From Stenotrophomonas aracearum (GTDB taxonomy: Bacteria; Pseudomonadota; Gammaproteobacteria; Xanthomonadales; Xanthomonadaceae), in contig NZ_CP115543.1 in NCBI RefSeq assembly GCF_031834615.1, positions 631,001 through 695,000 on the forward strand: a stretch of 64,000 nucleotides of DNA, written 5' to 3'. Positions 38,059 through 50,070 of this stretch are shown here, piece after piece. The notes beneath the pieces are model-generated. The model saw only the letters and a program-made list of their open reading frames with translations. It did not search any database and was not told the origin of the DNA. Position 1 is the stretch's first letter; every line of letters begins with the position of its first letter. The translations under genes were made by a program, and so were the position numbers.

Positions 38059-39170
38059 CACCAGTCCATGTGCATGAACCACAACGCGGCGAACGCGTCG
38101 ATGATGATCACCAGCGAGATGGTCTGCACCACGCTGGACGTGGTGCGCTCGCCGACCGACTGCGCGGTGCCTTCCACCTTGAGGCCTTCCAGGCAGCCGA
38201 TCAGGCCGATCACCGCGGCGAACACCGGCGCTTTGGCCAGGCCCACCAGCATGTGCCGCACTTCGATGGTGTCGTGCAGGCGCGCCAGGTACATCTGCGG
38301 CGGGATGTCCAGGTCGAACGCGCCGACGGTGACGCCGCCGGCCAGGCCGGCGATCATCGCGATGAAGGTCAGCAGCGGCAGGGTGATGAGCAGCGCGATC
38401 AGGCGCGGCAGCACCAGCAGGTCGACCGGGTCCAGGCCGAGGGTCTGGATCGCGTCGATCTCCTCGCGCGCCTTCATCGAGCCGATCTGCGCGGTGAACG
38501 CGCTGGCGGTGCGGCCGGCCAGCACGATGGCGGTGAGCAGCACGGCGAATTCGCGCAGGAAGGCGATGCTGACCAGTTCCACCACGTAAATTTCGGCGCC
38601 GAAGTCGCGCAGGATGGTCGAGCCAAGGAACGCGATCACCGCGCCGACCAGGTAGGACAGCAGCGCCACCAGCGGCACCGCGTCCAGGCCGACCTGCTCC
38701 ATGTGGTGCACGGTCGAGGTGAGCCGGAAACGACGCGGTTCGCGGATCAGGCGCCCGGCCTTGACCAGGTTCTCGCCGAGGAAGCTGGCCAGCGCCACGA
38801 TGTTGTGTCCGGTGGCATGCACGCTGACGCCGAGGCGCTCGAGTGCGGCCAGCACGCCGAAGTCGCGCTTGGCCTTGGGGCGGTCGTCGGCGACCTCTTC
38901 AATGGTGCAGACCAGCGCGCGGTGTTCTTCGCGGAAGGTGAGTGCGTCTTCGCCGAGGTCGGCGCGATGGGCCACGCGCAGCACCTGCAGCACGCCGGCC
39001 GAGTCCAGCTGGGTGATGCCGCTGGCGTCGATCCCGGTGACCTTTTCCGGCCCGGCGCGCAGGACTTCGGCCGCATCCAGCGCGGTGCGCAACGTCCACT
39101 GGCCAGACAAGAGGATCTTGCCGGGGTCCTGTGGATCCTGTTCGAGGTGGGGGGCGTTGTCGGGCGTCAT
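38058..39170 (-). CDS. MlaE-type ABC permease with N-terminal STAS-like domain
   Basis: 370 residues. The N-terminal 110 residues look like a STAS domain (ILLSGQWTLRTALDA, VTGIDASGITQLDSAGVLQ), which in the E. coli Mla system is a separate protein (MlaB). The remainder has the MlaE signature, including ELVSIAFLREFAVLLTAIVLAGRTASAFTAQIG and ARLHDTIEVRHMLVGLAKAPVFA. It is the membrane part of the transporter. ATG at 39170 with GGAGA 5 bp upstream. It is the first gene of the operon. Confidence 0.85.
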   Translation of the reverse strand: MTPDNAPHLEQDPQDPGKILLSGQWTLRTALDAAEVLRAGPEKVTGIDASGITQLDSAGVLQVLRVAHRADLGEDALTFREEHRALVCTIEEVADDRPKAKRDFGVLAALERLGVSVHATGHNIVALASFLGENLVKAGRLIREPRRFRLTSTVHHMEQVGLDAVPLVALLSYLVGAVIAFLGSTILRDFGAEIYVVELVSIAFLREFAVLLTAIVLAGRTASAFTAQIGSMKAREEIDAIQTLGLDPVDLLVLPRLIALLITLPLLTFIAMIAGLAGGVTVGAFDLDIPPQMYLARLHDTIEVRHMLVGLAKAPVFAAVIGLIGCLEGLKVEGTAQSVGERTTSSVVQTISLVIIIDAFAALWFMHMDW

Positions 39171-39210
39171 GGCGTCTCCACGCAGCATAACCTGTCTACG
39201 TGTAGACCCC

Positions 39211-39235
39211 GTAGTGCCGGCCGCTGGCCGGCTCC
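39211..39235 (+). repeat. GTAG-type palindrome, GCCGGCC variant
   Basis: GTAGT followed by GCCGGCC-GCT-GGCCGGC between the permease and the ThrE-like gene, which diverge. A neighbouring small hairpin GTCTAC-GT-GTAGAC lies at 39194-39207. Confidence 0.55.
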
Positions 39236-39260
39236 TCGGATGCGGGTAATACTACGCCGC

Positions 39261-40520
39261 ATGTCTGCCGACGCACCCGCCATTGCAACCCCTCCGGCCA
39301 CCTACGCACAGCGGGTGGCTTTCGTGTCCGAAATCGCCGGGCGGCTGCACAGCTACGGCACCACCGCCCAGCGGCTGGAGGCCGCGGTAGTGGCGCTGGC
39401 GCAGCGGCTGGACCTGGACTGCGAGCCCTGGTCGAATCCGACCGGGTTGATCCTGAGCTTCAGCGACCCGACCAAAGCGATCGGTTCGTCGGACATCACG
39501 CGCGTGATCCGGCTGGCACCGGGCGAAAACGACCTGCACAAACTCAGCATTGCCGACCAGATCACCGACGCGGTGGCCAACGGCACCATGAGCATCGCCC
39601 AGGGCCACACCGCACTGCGGCAACTGGACAAGGACCCCGGCCGGCGCGGCAAGATCCGCATGATCCTGTCCTACAGCCTGGGCGCGGCCGGCGTGGCGGG
39701 GCTGTGGAAGCTGCCCTGGCTGGATATCGCCACGGCCGGCGTGATCGGGCTGCTGATCGGCCTGATGACGCTGATCACCGACCGTCGCCCGGCCAGCCGC
39801 GAGGCGAGCGAGGCATTGGCCGCATTGCTGGCCGGTACCGTTGCGGCGCTGGTGGCTTCGTTCGTGGGCGCGCTGAACCTCAATACGGTGATCATCGCCT
39901 CGCTGGTGGTGATGCTGCCCGGCATGTCGCTGACCAACGCGGTGAATGAACTGGCCAGCCAGCACTGGGTATCGGGCACGGCGCGTTTCGCCGGTGCGAT
40001 CACCACCATTCTGAAACTGACCGTGGGTGCGGTGATCGCGGTGACGCTGTCGGGCATTTTCGGCCTGGACCCGCTGGTGCGCGCGTCGCGACCGCAGGAT
40101 GCGTGGGTGGAATGGAGCGCGCTGCTGCTGGCGGCATTCGCGTTCGCGATGCTGTTCAAGGCCAGCCGTCGCGATTATCCGTGGGTGATTGCCGCGTCGG
40201 TGGCCGGGTATGCGATTTCAAAATTCGCCGGGCAGGCATGGGGTATGCCGGCAGGGATTTTCATGTCGGCGATGGTGATGACCGCGGCGGGTAATCTGTT
40301 CGGGCGGCTGGTGCAGCGCCCGGGGGCGATCATCCGGCTGCCGGGCATCATCATGCTGGTGCCGGGCAGTACCAGCCTGCGCGGGGTGCTGACCCTGGTG
40401 CAGCAGCAGGACATGGGCGCGGGGCAGGTGGTGCTGATGACCGTGTTGAATGTGGTGATGGCGCTGGTGGCGGGGTTGCTGTTTGGCAACCTGCTGTTCC
40501 CGGCGCGAAAGAATCTGTGA
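39261..40520 (+). CDS. Threonine/serine exporter (ThrE-like) family membrane protein
   Basis: 419 residues. The N-terminal soluble part (about 10-130) has the ThrE_N pattern, ending SIAQGHTALRQLDKDPGR; the membrane part has about ten helices with VVMLPGMSLTNAVNELA and later IIRLPGIIMLVPGSTSLRG, the two-fold signature of this family. It exports small amino acids across the inner membrane; the substrate in this organism is not proved. ATG at 39261. A bidirectional terminator follows. Confidence 0.8.
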   Translation: MSADAPAIATPPATYAQRVAFVSEIAGRLHSYGTTAQRLEAAVVALAQRLDLDCEPWSNPTGLILSFSDPTKAIGSSDITRVIRLAPGENDLHKLSIADQITDAVANGTMSIAQGHTALRQLDKDPGRRGKIRMILSYSLGAAGVAGLWKLPWLDIATAGVIGLLIGLMTLITDRRPASREASEALAALLAGTVAALVASFVGALNLNTVIIASLVVMLPGMSLTNAVNELASQHWVSGTARFAGAITTILKLTVGAVIAVTLSGIFGLDPLVRASRPQDAWVEWSALLLAAFAFAMLFKASRRDYPWVIAASVAGYAISKFAGQAWGMPAGIFMSAMVMTAAGNLFGRLVQRPGAIIRLPGIIMLVPGSTSLRGVLTLVQQQDMGAGQVVLMTVLNVVMALVAGLLFGNLLFPARKNL

Positions 40521-40534
40521 GTTTCTGAAACAAA

Positions 40535-40561
40535 AAAACGCCGGCATGTTGCCGGCGTTTT
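40535..40561. terminator. Bidirectional terminator
   Basis: AAAACGCCGGCA-TGT-TGCCGGCGTTTT, with an A-run on the left and a T-run on the right. It would end both the ThrE-like gene and the H-NS-like gene; the T tract is best for the minus strand. Confidence 0.85.
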
Positions 40562-40587
40562 CAATGCGTGCGCCATCGGCGCGCCGC

Positions 40588-40962
40588 TTACTTCTTGATC
40601 AGGAAATCTTCCAGCTTCTTGCCCTTGGTGGTGTGCGCGGCCAGCCAGCGCGGCTGCTTGCCACGACCGGTCCAGGTTTCCTTGGGATTGGCCGGGTTGC
40701 GGTACTTCGGGGCAACCTTGCCAAGCACGCGAACCGGCTTGGCCGGCGCGGCCTTGGTCGCCTTGCCGGCGCGGCCGCGGGTGGGGGCCGCAACGCCCGC
40801 CACTTCTTCAAGGGTGTAGCCGTTGGCCTTGGCCAGCTTGCTCAACTGGGCCCGGACCTTGGTGAGGGCCGGACGCTTTGCGACGATGGTCTGCTGCTTC
40901 TTGGCGTTCTTGATCAGGGCGCCCAGCTCTTTGGCGGACAAACCACTCAGGTCAATACTCAT
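40588..40962 (-). CDS. H-NS family nucleoid-associated protein
   Basis: 124 residues with a basic middle (RGRAGKATKAAPAKPV) and the C-terminal H-NS DNA-binding motif KYRNPANPKETWTGRGKQPRWL. N-terminal oligomerisation helix LSGLSAKELGALIKNAKKQQ. Such proteins silence AT-rich, often acquired DNA, as with the O-antigen genes here. ATG at 40962 is preferred; a TTG one codon upstream exists. Confidence 0.85.
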   Translation of the reverse strand: MSIDLSGLSAKELGALIKNAKKQQTIVAKRPALTKVRAQLSKLAKANGYTLEEVAGVAAPTRGRAGKATKAAPAKPVRVLGKVAPKYRNPANPKETWTGRGKQPRWLAAHTTKGKKLEDFLIKK

Positions 40963-41086
40963 CAACTACTCCGGAATCTAAAAAGAACGGCGGGGTGTGG
41001 CCAGTCCCTGGCATCGGCAACAGCATACATTCTCATTTGCCGCATGCACAGCCAGTAGGAATAATCAATGGAAATGGGACAATTAA

Positions 41087-41110
41087 ATGCCGGGGTCTTT
41101 CACCCGGCAT
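41087..41110 (-). terminator. proS terminator
   Basis: ATGCCGGG / CCCGGCAT with an 8-nt loop immediately after proS, followed on the minus strand by TTTAATTG. Confidence 0.65.
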
Positions 41111-41116
41111 CCGTCA

Positions 41117-42808
41117 TCATTTCGCAAACTTCGCCATCAGCCCGGCGCGGTCCAGGCTTTCCGCTTCACTGGCCGTGCGTGCACGGTATTCGAACGTGCC
41201 GGCAGCCAGGCCACGTTCGGACACCACCACGCGGTGCGGCACGCCGATCAGTTCGATGTCGGCGAACATGTTGCCCGGGCGCAGGCCACGGTCGTCCAGC
41301 GCCGCATCCAGACCGGCAGCCTGCAGCTCGGCGAGCAGATCGGCGGCGGCAGCGGAAACGCTTTCGTCCTGCTTCGGGTTGATCACGCACACCACCACCT
41401 GCCACGGCGCCATCGCGTCCGGCCAGATAATGCCCGCGTCGTCATGGTTCTGCTCGATCGCCGCAGCGACGATGCGCGAAATACCGATGCCATAGCAGCC
41501 CATGGCCATGACCTGCGCCTTGCCGTTTTCATCGAGCACGGTGGCATTCAAGGCCTGCGCATACTGGCGACCGAGCTGGAACACATGGCCCACTTCAATG
41601 CCACGGGCCACGCGCAGTTCCCCGCCGTCGGCGGCGCGGTCGCCTTCCTTCGCGTTGCGGATATCGGCCACTTCCGGCTCGGGCAGGTCGCGGCCCCAGT
41701 TGACGCCGGCAATGTGGAAACCGACTTCATTGGCGCCGACGACAAAGTCGGCCATCGCTGCAACGTCGCGATCGGCCACGACGCGGATCGGCTGGGCGGG
41801 ATTGAGCGGGCCCAGGAAGCCCGGCTCGCTGCCCAGGTGCGTGGCGATTTCCGCTTCACCGGCCATGCGGTAGCCCTGCAGGCCGTCCACCTTGCCCAGT
41901 TTGATTTCATTGACGTCGTGGTCGCCGCGCACCAGCGCCAGCACGAAGCCGGCCTCGGTCATTACCGCGATGGACTTCACCGTGCGCGAAAGCTCGATGC
42001 CGAGCAGGGCGGCCACTGCTTCGCAGGTCTTCTGGGTGGGGGTTTCCACCTTGCGCAGCGCCTCGCCGGCGGCCGCACGCGGGCCGGGGGCTGCGGCAAC
42101 GGCCGCTTCCATGTTGGCCGCGTAGTCCGAACCGGTGGAGAACACCAGCGCGTCTTCGCCGGAGTCGGCGATCACGTGGAATTCCTGCGAGGCGTCGCCG
42201 CCGATCGCGCCGGAATCAGCCTGCACCATGCGGAAGTCCAGGCCCAGGCGGGTGAACACGCGGGCGTAGGCGGCCTTCATGTTCTCGTACTCGCGCACCA
42301 GGCACTCGTCGTCCAGGTGGAAGGAGTAGGCGTCCTTCATCAGGAACTCGCGCGCGCGCATCACGCCGAACCGCGGGCGGATCTCGTCGCGGAACTTGGT
42401 CTGGATCTGGAAGAAGTTGACCGGCAGTTGCTTGTAGCTGGACAGCTCCTGGCGCGCGAAATCGGCCGCGGCCTCTTCAGCGGTGGGGCTGTAGCAAAAC
42501 ACCTGGTCCTTGCGGTCCTTGATCTTGAGCAGCTGCGGTCCGAACTTTTCCCAGCGGCCGGTGGCTTCCCACAGCTCCTTGGGCTGGATGGTCGGCACCT
42601 GAAATTCCACGGCGCCGGCATTTTCCATTTCCTCGCGCACGATGCGCTCGACCTTGCGCAGCACGCGCAGGCCCAGCGGCGACCAGATGTACAGCCCCGA
42701 GGCCAGCTTGCGGATCATGCCCGCGCGCAGCATCAGCCGGTGGCTGGTGAGCTCGGCATCGCTGGGGGTTTCCTTGGTGGTACGCAGGTGGAACTGGGAG
42801 AGGCGCAT
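41117..42808 (-). CDS. proS: Prolyl-tRNA synthetase, bacterial type
   Basis: 563 residues. Class II motifs: [18 protein letters not shown] (motif 1 region), [27 protein letters not shown] (motif 2) and [15 protein letters not shown] (motif 3). An editing insertion is present between motifs 2 and 3, so this is the full-length bacterial type. The anticodon domain follows, with [20 protein letters not shown] at 42808. Confidence 0.95.
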   Translation of the reverse strand: MRLSQFHLRTTKETPSDAELTSHRLMLRAGMIRKLASGLYIWSPLGLRVLRKVERIVREEMENAGAVEFQVPTIQPKELWEATGRWEKFGPQLLKIKDRKDQVFCYSPTAEEAAADFARQELSSYKQLPVNFFQIQTKFRDEIRPRFGVMRAREFLMKDAYSFHLDDECLVREYENMKAAYARVFTRLGLDFRMVQADSGAIGGDASQEFHVIADSGEDALVFSTGSDYAANMEAAVAAAPGPRAAAGEALRKVETPTQKTCEAVAALLGIELSRTVKSIAVMTEAGFVLALVRGDHDVNEIKLGKVDGLQGYRMAGEAEIATHLGSEPGFLGPLNPAQPIRVVADRDVAAMADFVVGANEVGFHIAGVNWGRDLPEPEVADIRNAKEGDRAADGGELRVARGIEVGHVFQLGRQYAQALNATVLDENGKAQVMAMGCYGIGISRIVAAAIEQNHDDAGIIWPDAMAPWQVVVCVINPKQDESVSAAAADLLAELQAAGLDAALDDRGLRPGNMFADIELIGVPHRVVVSERGLAAGTFEYRARTASEAESLDRAGLMAKFAK

Positions 42809-42869
42809 CGTCGGCTTCGCTGAACGGCGGAAACCTATATTCTGACACGACCCTCCCGTGTATGGCCTG

Positions 42870-43250
42870 TCAGGCCGCCGGCTTGCAGTACGCCTTGATG
42901 GCTGCTTCAGCCAGGCCCTTCTGGGCCGTGCGCTGGTCCGCGTCCAGCGCCTTGTCGGGCTTGCCGTCGCCGTCGGTGTCCTGCATCACATCGCCCTTGC
43001 CGTTGAGCAGGGTCAGGTTGTTGCGGGCATTGGTGCAGTCGGTCGACTCGGCGGGGGCCGCTGCCTTGGCCGTGACGGGGCCGGCGGCCGGGTCGCGGTT
43101 CTGGATCTGGCGCTGCTCGGCCTGCTGGCCGGTGGGCGGCTTCTCGGAATACTGGGTGACGCCATTGGCGTCTTTCCACTTGTAGACGTTTCCGGCGCTG
43201 GCCGTAGCGCTGGCGAGCAGCAGGCAGCACACGAGGGGCAGGGCACGCAT
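42870..43250 (-). CDS. DUF4124-type small exported protein
   Basis: 126 residues with an N-terminal signal peptide (about 1-19, cleaving after ASA). The mature start [21 protein letters not shown] is the DUF4124 pattern found in many gammaproteobacterial periplasmic proteins of unknown function. The rest is loop-rich, with two cysteines (68 and 121) that could form a disulfide. ATG at 43250; the long frame upstream is antisense noise. Possibly monocistronic, upstream of proS. Confidence 0.75.
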   Translation of the reverse strand: MRALPLVCCLLLASATASAGNVYKWKDANGVTQYSEKPPTGQQAEQRQIQNRDPAAGPVTAKAAAPAESTDCTNARNNLTLLNGKGDVMQDTDGDGKPDKALDADQRTAQKGLAEAAIKAYCKPAA

Positions 43251-43352
43251 GGCAACTCCGGGCAGCAAGGGGTCAGGTGCGCGATTGCAGCATTCCCGCC
43301 CGGCGCTGGCAAGCCTCCCCCCAAACCGGGCCGCAGCCACTAAACTGGCCGC

Positions 43353-44132
43353 ATGGATCAGATGAAACCCCCGCCGCGCTCGCGCAGCATTTACCTGTTG
43401 CCCAACCTGTTCACCACGGCCGGCCTGTTCGCGGGGTTCTACGCGATCATCGCCGCCGCCAATGGCGACTTCGTCAATGCCGCCATTGCGGTGTTCGTGG
43501 CGGCGGTCATGGACGGCCTGGACGGCCGCGTGGCCCGGCTGACCGGCACCAGCAGCGAATTCGGCGTGCAGTACGACTCGCTGGCCGACCTGGTGAGCTT
43601 CGGCATGGCCCCGGCGCTGGTGATGTACCACTGGTCGCTGTCGTGGCTGAAGTTCGACGACCCGATCATGGGGCGGGTCGGCTGGGCGGTGGCGTTCCTG
43701 TATGCGGCCTGCGCGGCGCTGCGCCTGGCCCGCTTCAACACCCAGGTCAGCGTGGTCGACAAGCGCTGGTTCATCGGCCTGGCCAGCCCGGCGGCGGCCG
43801 GGTTGATGATGTCGTTCGTATGGGCCTTCGCCGACGGCGCGCTGGGCTGGGACGGCAATGAACTGCGCTACGTGGCGCTGGGCGTGACCCTGATTGCCGC
43901 CCTGCTGATGGTCAGCCGGATCCGCTTCTGGAGCTTCAAGGGTGGCGGCGAGAAGGGCCCGCGCGCCGACCGCGTGCCGTTCCTGGCACTGGCGCTGGTG
44001 CCGATCGCCATCGCGATCATGGTCATCGACCTGCCGCGCGTGCTGTTCGCGATGGGCGTGATCTATGCGCTGTCCGGCCCGGTCAGCTGGATCTGGCAGC
44101 GCACCCGCAAGTCGGCCGAGCCGACCGCGTGA
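43353..44132 (+). CDS. pssA: CDP-diacylglycerol--serine O-phosphatidyltransferase
   Basis: 259 residues. Helical membrane enzyme with the CDP-alcohol motif DGLDGRVARLTGTSSEFGVQ followed by YDSLADLVSFG. It makes phosphatidylserine, the precursor of phosphatidylethanolamine. The ATG at 43353 is preferred; another ATG lies 9 bp downstream. Its stop overlaps the GTG of the holD-like gene by 4 bp, so the three genes pssA-holD-rimI form one transcript. Confidence 0.9.
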   Translation: MDQMKPPPRSRSIYLLPNLFTTAGLFAGFYAIIAAANGDFVNAAIAVFVAAVMDGLDGRVARLTGTSSEFGVQYDSLADLVSFGMAPALVMYHWSLSWLKFDDPIMGRVGWAVAFLYAACAALRLARFNTQVSVVDKRWFIGLASPAAAGLMMSFVWAFADGALGWDGNELRYVALGVTLIAALLMVSRIRFWSFKGGGEKGPRADRVPFLALALVPIAIAIMVIDLPRVLFAMGVIYALSGPVSWIWQRTRKSAEPTA

Positions 44133-44602
44133 GCGCGCCGGCCGCCCCGCCACTGTGGACCCCCGCCCAGCAGTCCTGGCTGCAGGCGATGGGGTACACG
44201 GTGTTCGTGGACGGCAGCGTTGAAGCGGCCCCCGAACCGGTGGTAGAGCTGGGCGCAATACCGGTAGAGCCGGGCCCTGCCCGGCTGAACGAAGCCAATC
44301 CCCGTCAGGACGCAATCCCCACCCGCGACCCGGGTCCGGCCACCCCCCCACGCCGCAACGCGCCGCCGGCCGAAGCTCCCGCCGCGCCCACGCCCACCCG
44401 CACCGGCACCCGCCGCCCGGCCGTCCGCATGCCGCCGCCGCTGCAGATCGCCCTGCTGCGCGCGTCCGGCTGCAATCCGAACGATCCTGACACCCAGGCG
44501 TTGATGGCCAGCTGGAACCTGGACGAGCTGCGCGGCAACGCGGCCGCCAAGCGCGCGCTGTGGCCGCAGTTGAGGGCACTGCGCAAGCGGGGCACCGCGT
44601 GA
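44129..44602 (+). CDS. Divergent DNA polymerase III psi subunit (HolD-like), proposed
   Basis: 157 residues with a GTG start. N-terminal PAQQSWLQAMGYTVFV resembles the DnaX-binding peptide of E. coli psi, and the C-terminal LDELRGNAAAKRALWPQL resembles psi's LRxNPxARxALWxQI. The middle is a proline- and alanine-rich linker of about 60 residues without parallel. It directly precedes rimI (GTGA overlap), the same neighbour as holD in E. coli. Overall similarity is low, so this is a proposal rather than a firm call. Confidence 0.55.
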   Translation: MSAPAAPPLWTPAQQSWLQAMGYTVFVDGSVEAAPEPVVELGAIPVEPGPARLNEANPRQDAIPTRDPGPATPPRRNAPPAEAPAAPTPTRTGTRRPAVRMPPPLQIALLRASGCNPNDPDTQALMASWNLDELRGNAAAKRALWPQLRALRKRGTA

Positions 44603-45096
44603 GCGCGGTCAGCTCGCCGCGCCCGCCGGCGCTGCGCGCACTGCGCGAGGCCGATCTTGATGCGGTGATGGAAATCGAACTGCGCGGCTACCCGTTCCCG
44701 TGGACGCGCGGCATCTTCGTGGATTGCCTGCGCGCGGGGTATCCGGCGTTGGCGATGGAAAATGATGGGGTGCTGGTCGGCTATGGCGTGCTCAGCATCG
44801 CTGCCGACGAAGCGCATGTACTCAATGTCTGCATCGATCCGTACAGCCAGACCCGTGGCCTGGGGCGGAGACTGTTCCGCGCGCTGGTGAAGCTGGCGCG
44901 CGACCACGGCGCGCAGCGCGTGTTCCTGGAAGTGCGCCCGTCCAACACGCCCGCGGTGGCGCTGTACCACAGCGAAGGATTCAATGAGATTGGCCGTCGG
45001 CCGCGGTATTACCCGGCCAAGGACGGACGCGAAGATGCGCTGGTGATGGCGATGGAACTGGTGGACGACGACATCACGGTGATGCCGCCGTTGTGA
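44599..45096 (+). CDS. rimI: Ribosomal protein bS18-alanine N-acetyltransferase
   Basis: 165 residues, GNAT fold. EIELRGYPFPWTRGIF is the RimI-specific entry, the acetyl-CoA loop is QTRGLGRRLFRAL (RGxGxG-like), and the C-terminal VRPSNTPAVALYHSEGF carries the conserved Tyr. It acetylates the N-terminus of ribosomal protein S18. The GTG start overlaps the previous stop. Followed by a GTAG palindrome. Confidence 0.9.
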   Translation: MSAVSSPRPPALRALREADLDAVMEIELRGYPFPWTRGIFVDCLRAGYPALAMENDGVLVGYGVLSIAADEAHVLNVCIDPYSQTRGLGRRLFRALVKLARDHGAQRVFLEVRPSNTPAVALYHSEGFNEIGRRPRYYPAKDGREDALVMAMELVDDDITVMPPL

Positions 45097-45102
45097 TCGG
45101 CG

Positions 45103-45127
45103 CAGCCACGCAGGGCGTGGCTCTACC
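45103..45127 (-). repeat. GTAG-type REP palindrome
   Basis: AGCCACGC-AGG-GCGTGGCT followed by CTACC. Same as the right half of the pair at 35563. It lies between rimI and the converging valS. Confidence 0.65.
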
Positions 45128-45131
45128 CGAA

Positions 45132-45153
45132 GGTGGCGACAAACGCCGCCACC
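45132..45153. terminator. Possible valS terminator hairpin
   Basis: GGTGGCG and CGCCACC enclose an 8-nt loop just beyond valS. No clear T-run. Confidence 0.3.
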
Positions 45154-45164
45154 CCGATTCCTGA

Positions 45165-47990
<2,826 letters not shown>

Positions 47991-48063
47991 GCGGGGGCAA
48001 CCAGGAGGCAATGAATAAAGGATCAGGGCGCCGGCCGGCCCGATCAAGGGCGCCGGCACGGGC

Positions 48064-48489
48064 TTACATGTCGTACTTGTTCAGGGTGAAGTCCAGCGCC
48101 TTGTACTGGCGCCAGCGCTCGCGCAGCGGTTCGCGCGCGGCCGGGTCGGCCGGCACCACTTCCAGCACCCGGTCGCAGGCGCCCAGGTACGGGTCGTCGC
48201 GCAGGTTGATCACCAGCGGCCGCGACGGGGCCGTGCTGCCGGGTACCGCGATCAGCACCAGGGCTTCTTCCTCGTCGGCGTCTTCCCCGGCGATCTGGTG
48301 CGGAATGTAGGCATCGTCGTCGAACGACCACAGCAGCTCGTCCAGCTCCTCGGCCTGGGCCTGGTCGCGGGCCAGCACCAGGGTCTGCAACCCGGCGTCG
48401 TTGGCCTTGCGGGCCAGCTCGCAGACCAGGCGCAGCGGTTCGGTCAGGAACCGCGGCTTGGCGATCAGGTAGAAATCAGCCCGCGACAT
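48064..48489 (-). CDS. holC: DNA polymerase III chi subunit
   Basis: 141 residues with [29 protein letters not shown] and [25 protein letters not shown]; the DELLW-F-D-IPH region is diagnostic of HolC, which links the clamp loader to SSB. It overlaps pepA by 14 bp, the same order (pepA-holC-valS) as in E. coli. Confidence 0.9.
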   Translation of the reverse strand: MSRADFYLIAKPRFLTEPLRLVCELARKANDAGLQTLVLARDQAQAEELDELLWSFDDDAYIPHQIAGEDADEEEALVLIAVPGSTAPSRPLVINLRDDPYLGACDRVLEVVPADPAAREPLRERWRQYKALDFTLNKYDM

Positions 48490-49966
48490 GGGCGCGGCCG
48501 GCCTGGTCCAGCAGCCACTGGGTCAGCAGGCCGACCGGGCGGCCGGTGGCCATGCCACGCTTGCCTTCGTCGCTGGCCACGCCGGCGATGTCCAGGTGCG
48601 CCCAGCGCTGGCCTTCGGTGAAGCGCGACAGGAAGCAGCCGGCGGTGATCGCACCGGCCCAGCGGCCGCCGATGTTGTAGACGTCGGCGAAGCTGGAATC
48701 CAGCATCGGCTGGTACTCGTCCCACAGCGGCAGGCGCCAGGCGCGGTCGAACACGTGCTCGCCGGCGGCCAGCAGCTCGTTGGCCAGGTCGTCGTGCTTG
48801 GTCATCAGGCCGGCGGTCTGGTGGCCCAGCGCGACCAGGCAGGCGCCGGTCAGGGTGGCCACGTCGACCAGTGCGGCCGGCTCGAAGCGCTGCGCGTAGG
48901 TGAGCGCGTCGCACAGGATCAGGCGGCCTTCGGCGTCGGTGTTGCCCACTTCGATGGTCTTGCCCGACATCGAGGTGATCACGTCGGACGGACGGTAGGC
49001 ATTGCCGTCGATGGCGTTTTCCACCGCCGGCACCACCACCACCAGGTTCAGCGGCAGCTTGGCGGTGACCGCAGCGACGAAGGTGCCGATGACGTTGGCG
49101 CCACCGCACATGTCGTACTTCATTTCCTCGATGCCGCCCTGGGTCTTCAGGTTCACGCCACCGGTGTCGAAGGTGATGCCCTTGCCGACCAGCACGTACG
49201 GCTTGGCGCTGCCGCCGTTGTTCCACTTCAGCACCACCATGCGCGGGCGGTTGGCCGAGCCACGGGCCACGGCCAGCAGCGAGCCCATGCCGAGGGCTTC
49301 CATGGCGGTTTCGTCCAGGATCTCGGCTTCGGCGCCGGCGTGGGCCTGGGCGAAGGCGACCGAGGACTCGGCCAGGTAGGCCGGGGTGCACAGGTTCGGC
49401 GGCAGGTTGCCCAGCTCGCGGGCATGCTGCACGCCGGCGGCGATGGCCTGGCCCTGCAGCAGCGCCTGGGCGTCGGTGCCGGCGATGGCCAGCGTGGCCA
49501 GGCCCGGGGCCTCCGGCTTCTTGGTGCCCAGGGTGGCGGTGTAGCGGTAGCTGGCGTGGTCGGCGGCGATCACGGCCTGGCGGATGTTCCAGGCGGCGTC
49601 GCGGCCCTTGATCTCCAGCTCGGAGAGGGTGAACAGCGCGTGGCGGACGACCCCGCTCTTCAGCGCCCGGCTGGCGTCGCCGACCGCCTTGAGGTACTGC
49701 GGCACGCCGAACTTGGCCGGTTCGCCCAGCCCGACCACCAGCACGCGCGGGGCGGACACGCCGTCCACGTCATGCAGCAGGGTGGTGGCGCCGGTCTTGC
49801 CGCTGACATCGCCGCGGGCGACCAAGGCGGCCAGGCGGCCACCGGAAGCGGCGTCCAGGGCCTGTGCCGCCGGGCTCAGGGTCTGGTCGGCGTAGGCGCC
49901 GACGATGACGCAGTCGACCTCGGCCGATGCCGGGGCTGCGTGATTCAGGGTAAATTCGAGGGCCAT
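48476..49966 (-). CDS. pepA: Leucyl aminopeptidase (cytosol aminopeptidase, M17)
   Basis: 496 residues. The metal-binding C-terminal half has [15 protein letters not shown], then [14 protein letters not shown] and the family signature [14 protein letters not shown]. It releases N-terminal residues from peptides using two metal ions; in E. coli it also acts as a DNA-binding accessory to Xer recombination at plasmid sites. First gene of a minus-strand operon with holC and valS, divergent from lptF. Confidence 0.95.
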   Translation of the reverse strand: MALEFTLNHAAPASAEVDCVIVGAYADQTLSPAAQALDAASGGRLAALVARGDVSGKTGATTLLHDVDGVSAPRVLVVGLGEPAKFGVPQYLKAVGDASRALKSGVVRHALFTLSELEIKGRDAAWNIRQAVIAADHASYRYTATLGTKKPEAPGLATLAIAGTDAQALLQGQAIAAGVQHARELGNLPPNLCTPAYLAESSVAFAQAHAGAEAEILDETAMEALGMGSLLAVARGSANRPRMVVLKWNNGGSAKPYVLVGKGITFDTGGVNLKTQGGIEEMKYDMCGGANVIGTFVAAVTAKLPLNLVVVVPAVENAIDGNAYRPSDVITSMSGKTIEVGNTDAEGRLILCDALTYAQRFEPAALVDVATLTGACLVALGHQTAGLMTKHDDLANELLAAGEHVFDRAWRLPLWDEYQPMLDSSFADVYNIGGRWAGAITAGCFLSRFTEGQRWAHLDIAGVASDEGKRGMATGRPVGLLTQWLLDQAGRAHVAG

Positions 49967-49991
49967 TGATCAGATTCCGTTGGCAAATCCG

Positions 49992-49997
49992 TACAAT
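49992..49997 (+). promoter_or_regulatory. Possible -10 element of lptF
   Basis: TACAAT, 73 bp ahead of the lptF ATG, in the divergent space with pepA. A TTGATC could be the -35 but the spacing is 20 bp. Weak call. Confidence 0.3.
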
Positions 49998-50070
49998 CGC
50001 GAGCTGTTTACGTCCCGTCAGTAGACTGGGCAGCCACGCGAACGAATCCGAGAGTTTAAACCACCGCCCC

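Noticed and set aside
36244..38589. Long plus-strand frame across the MCE operon.
   Set aside because: Antisense to the MlaD-like, ATPase and permease genes, which have clear motifs. The translation is low complexity with no family.
38070..39260. N-terminal extension of the ThrE-like frame.
   Set aside because: It is antisense to the permease; the family start lies at 39261.
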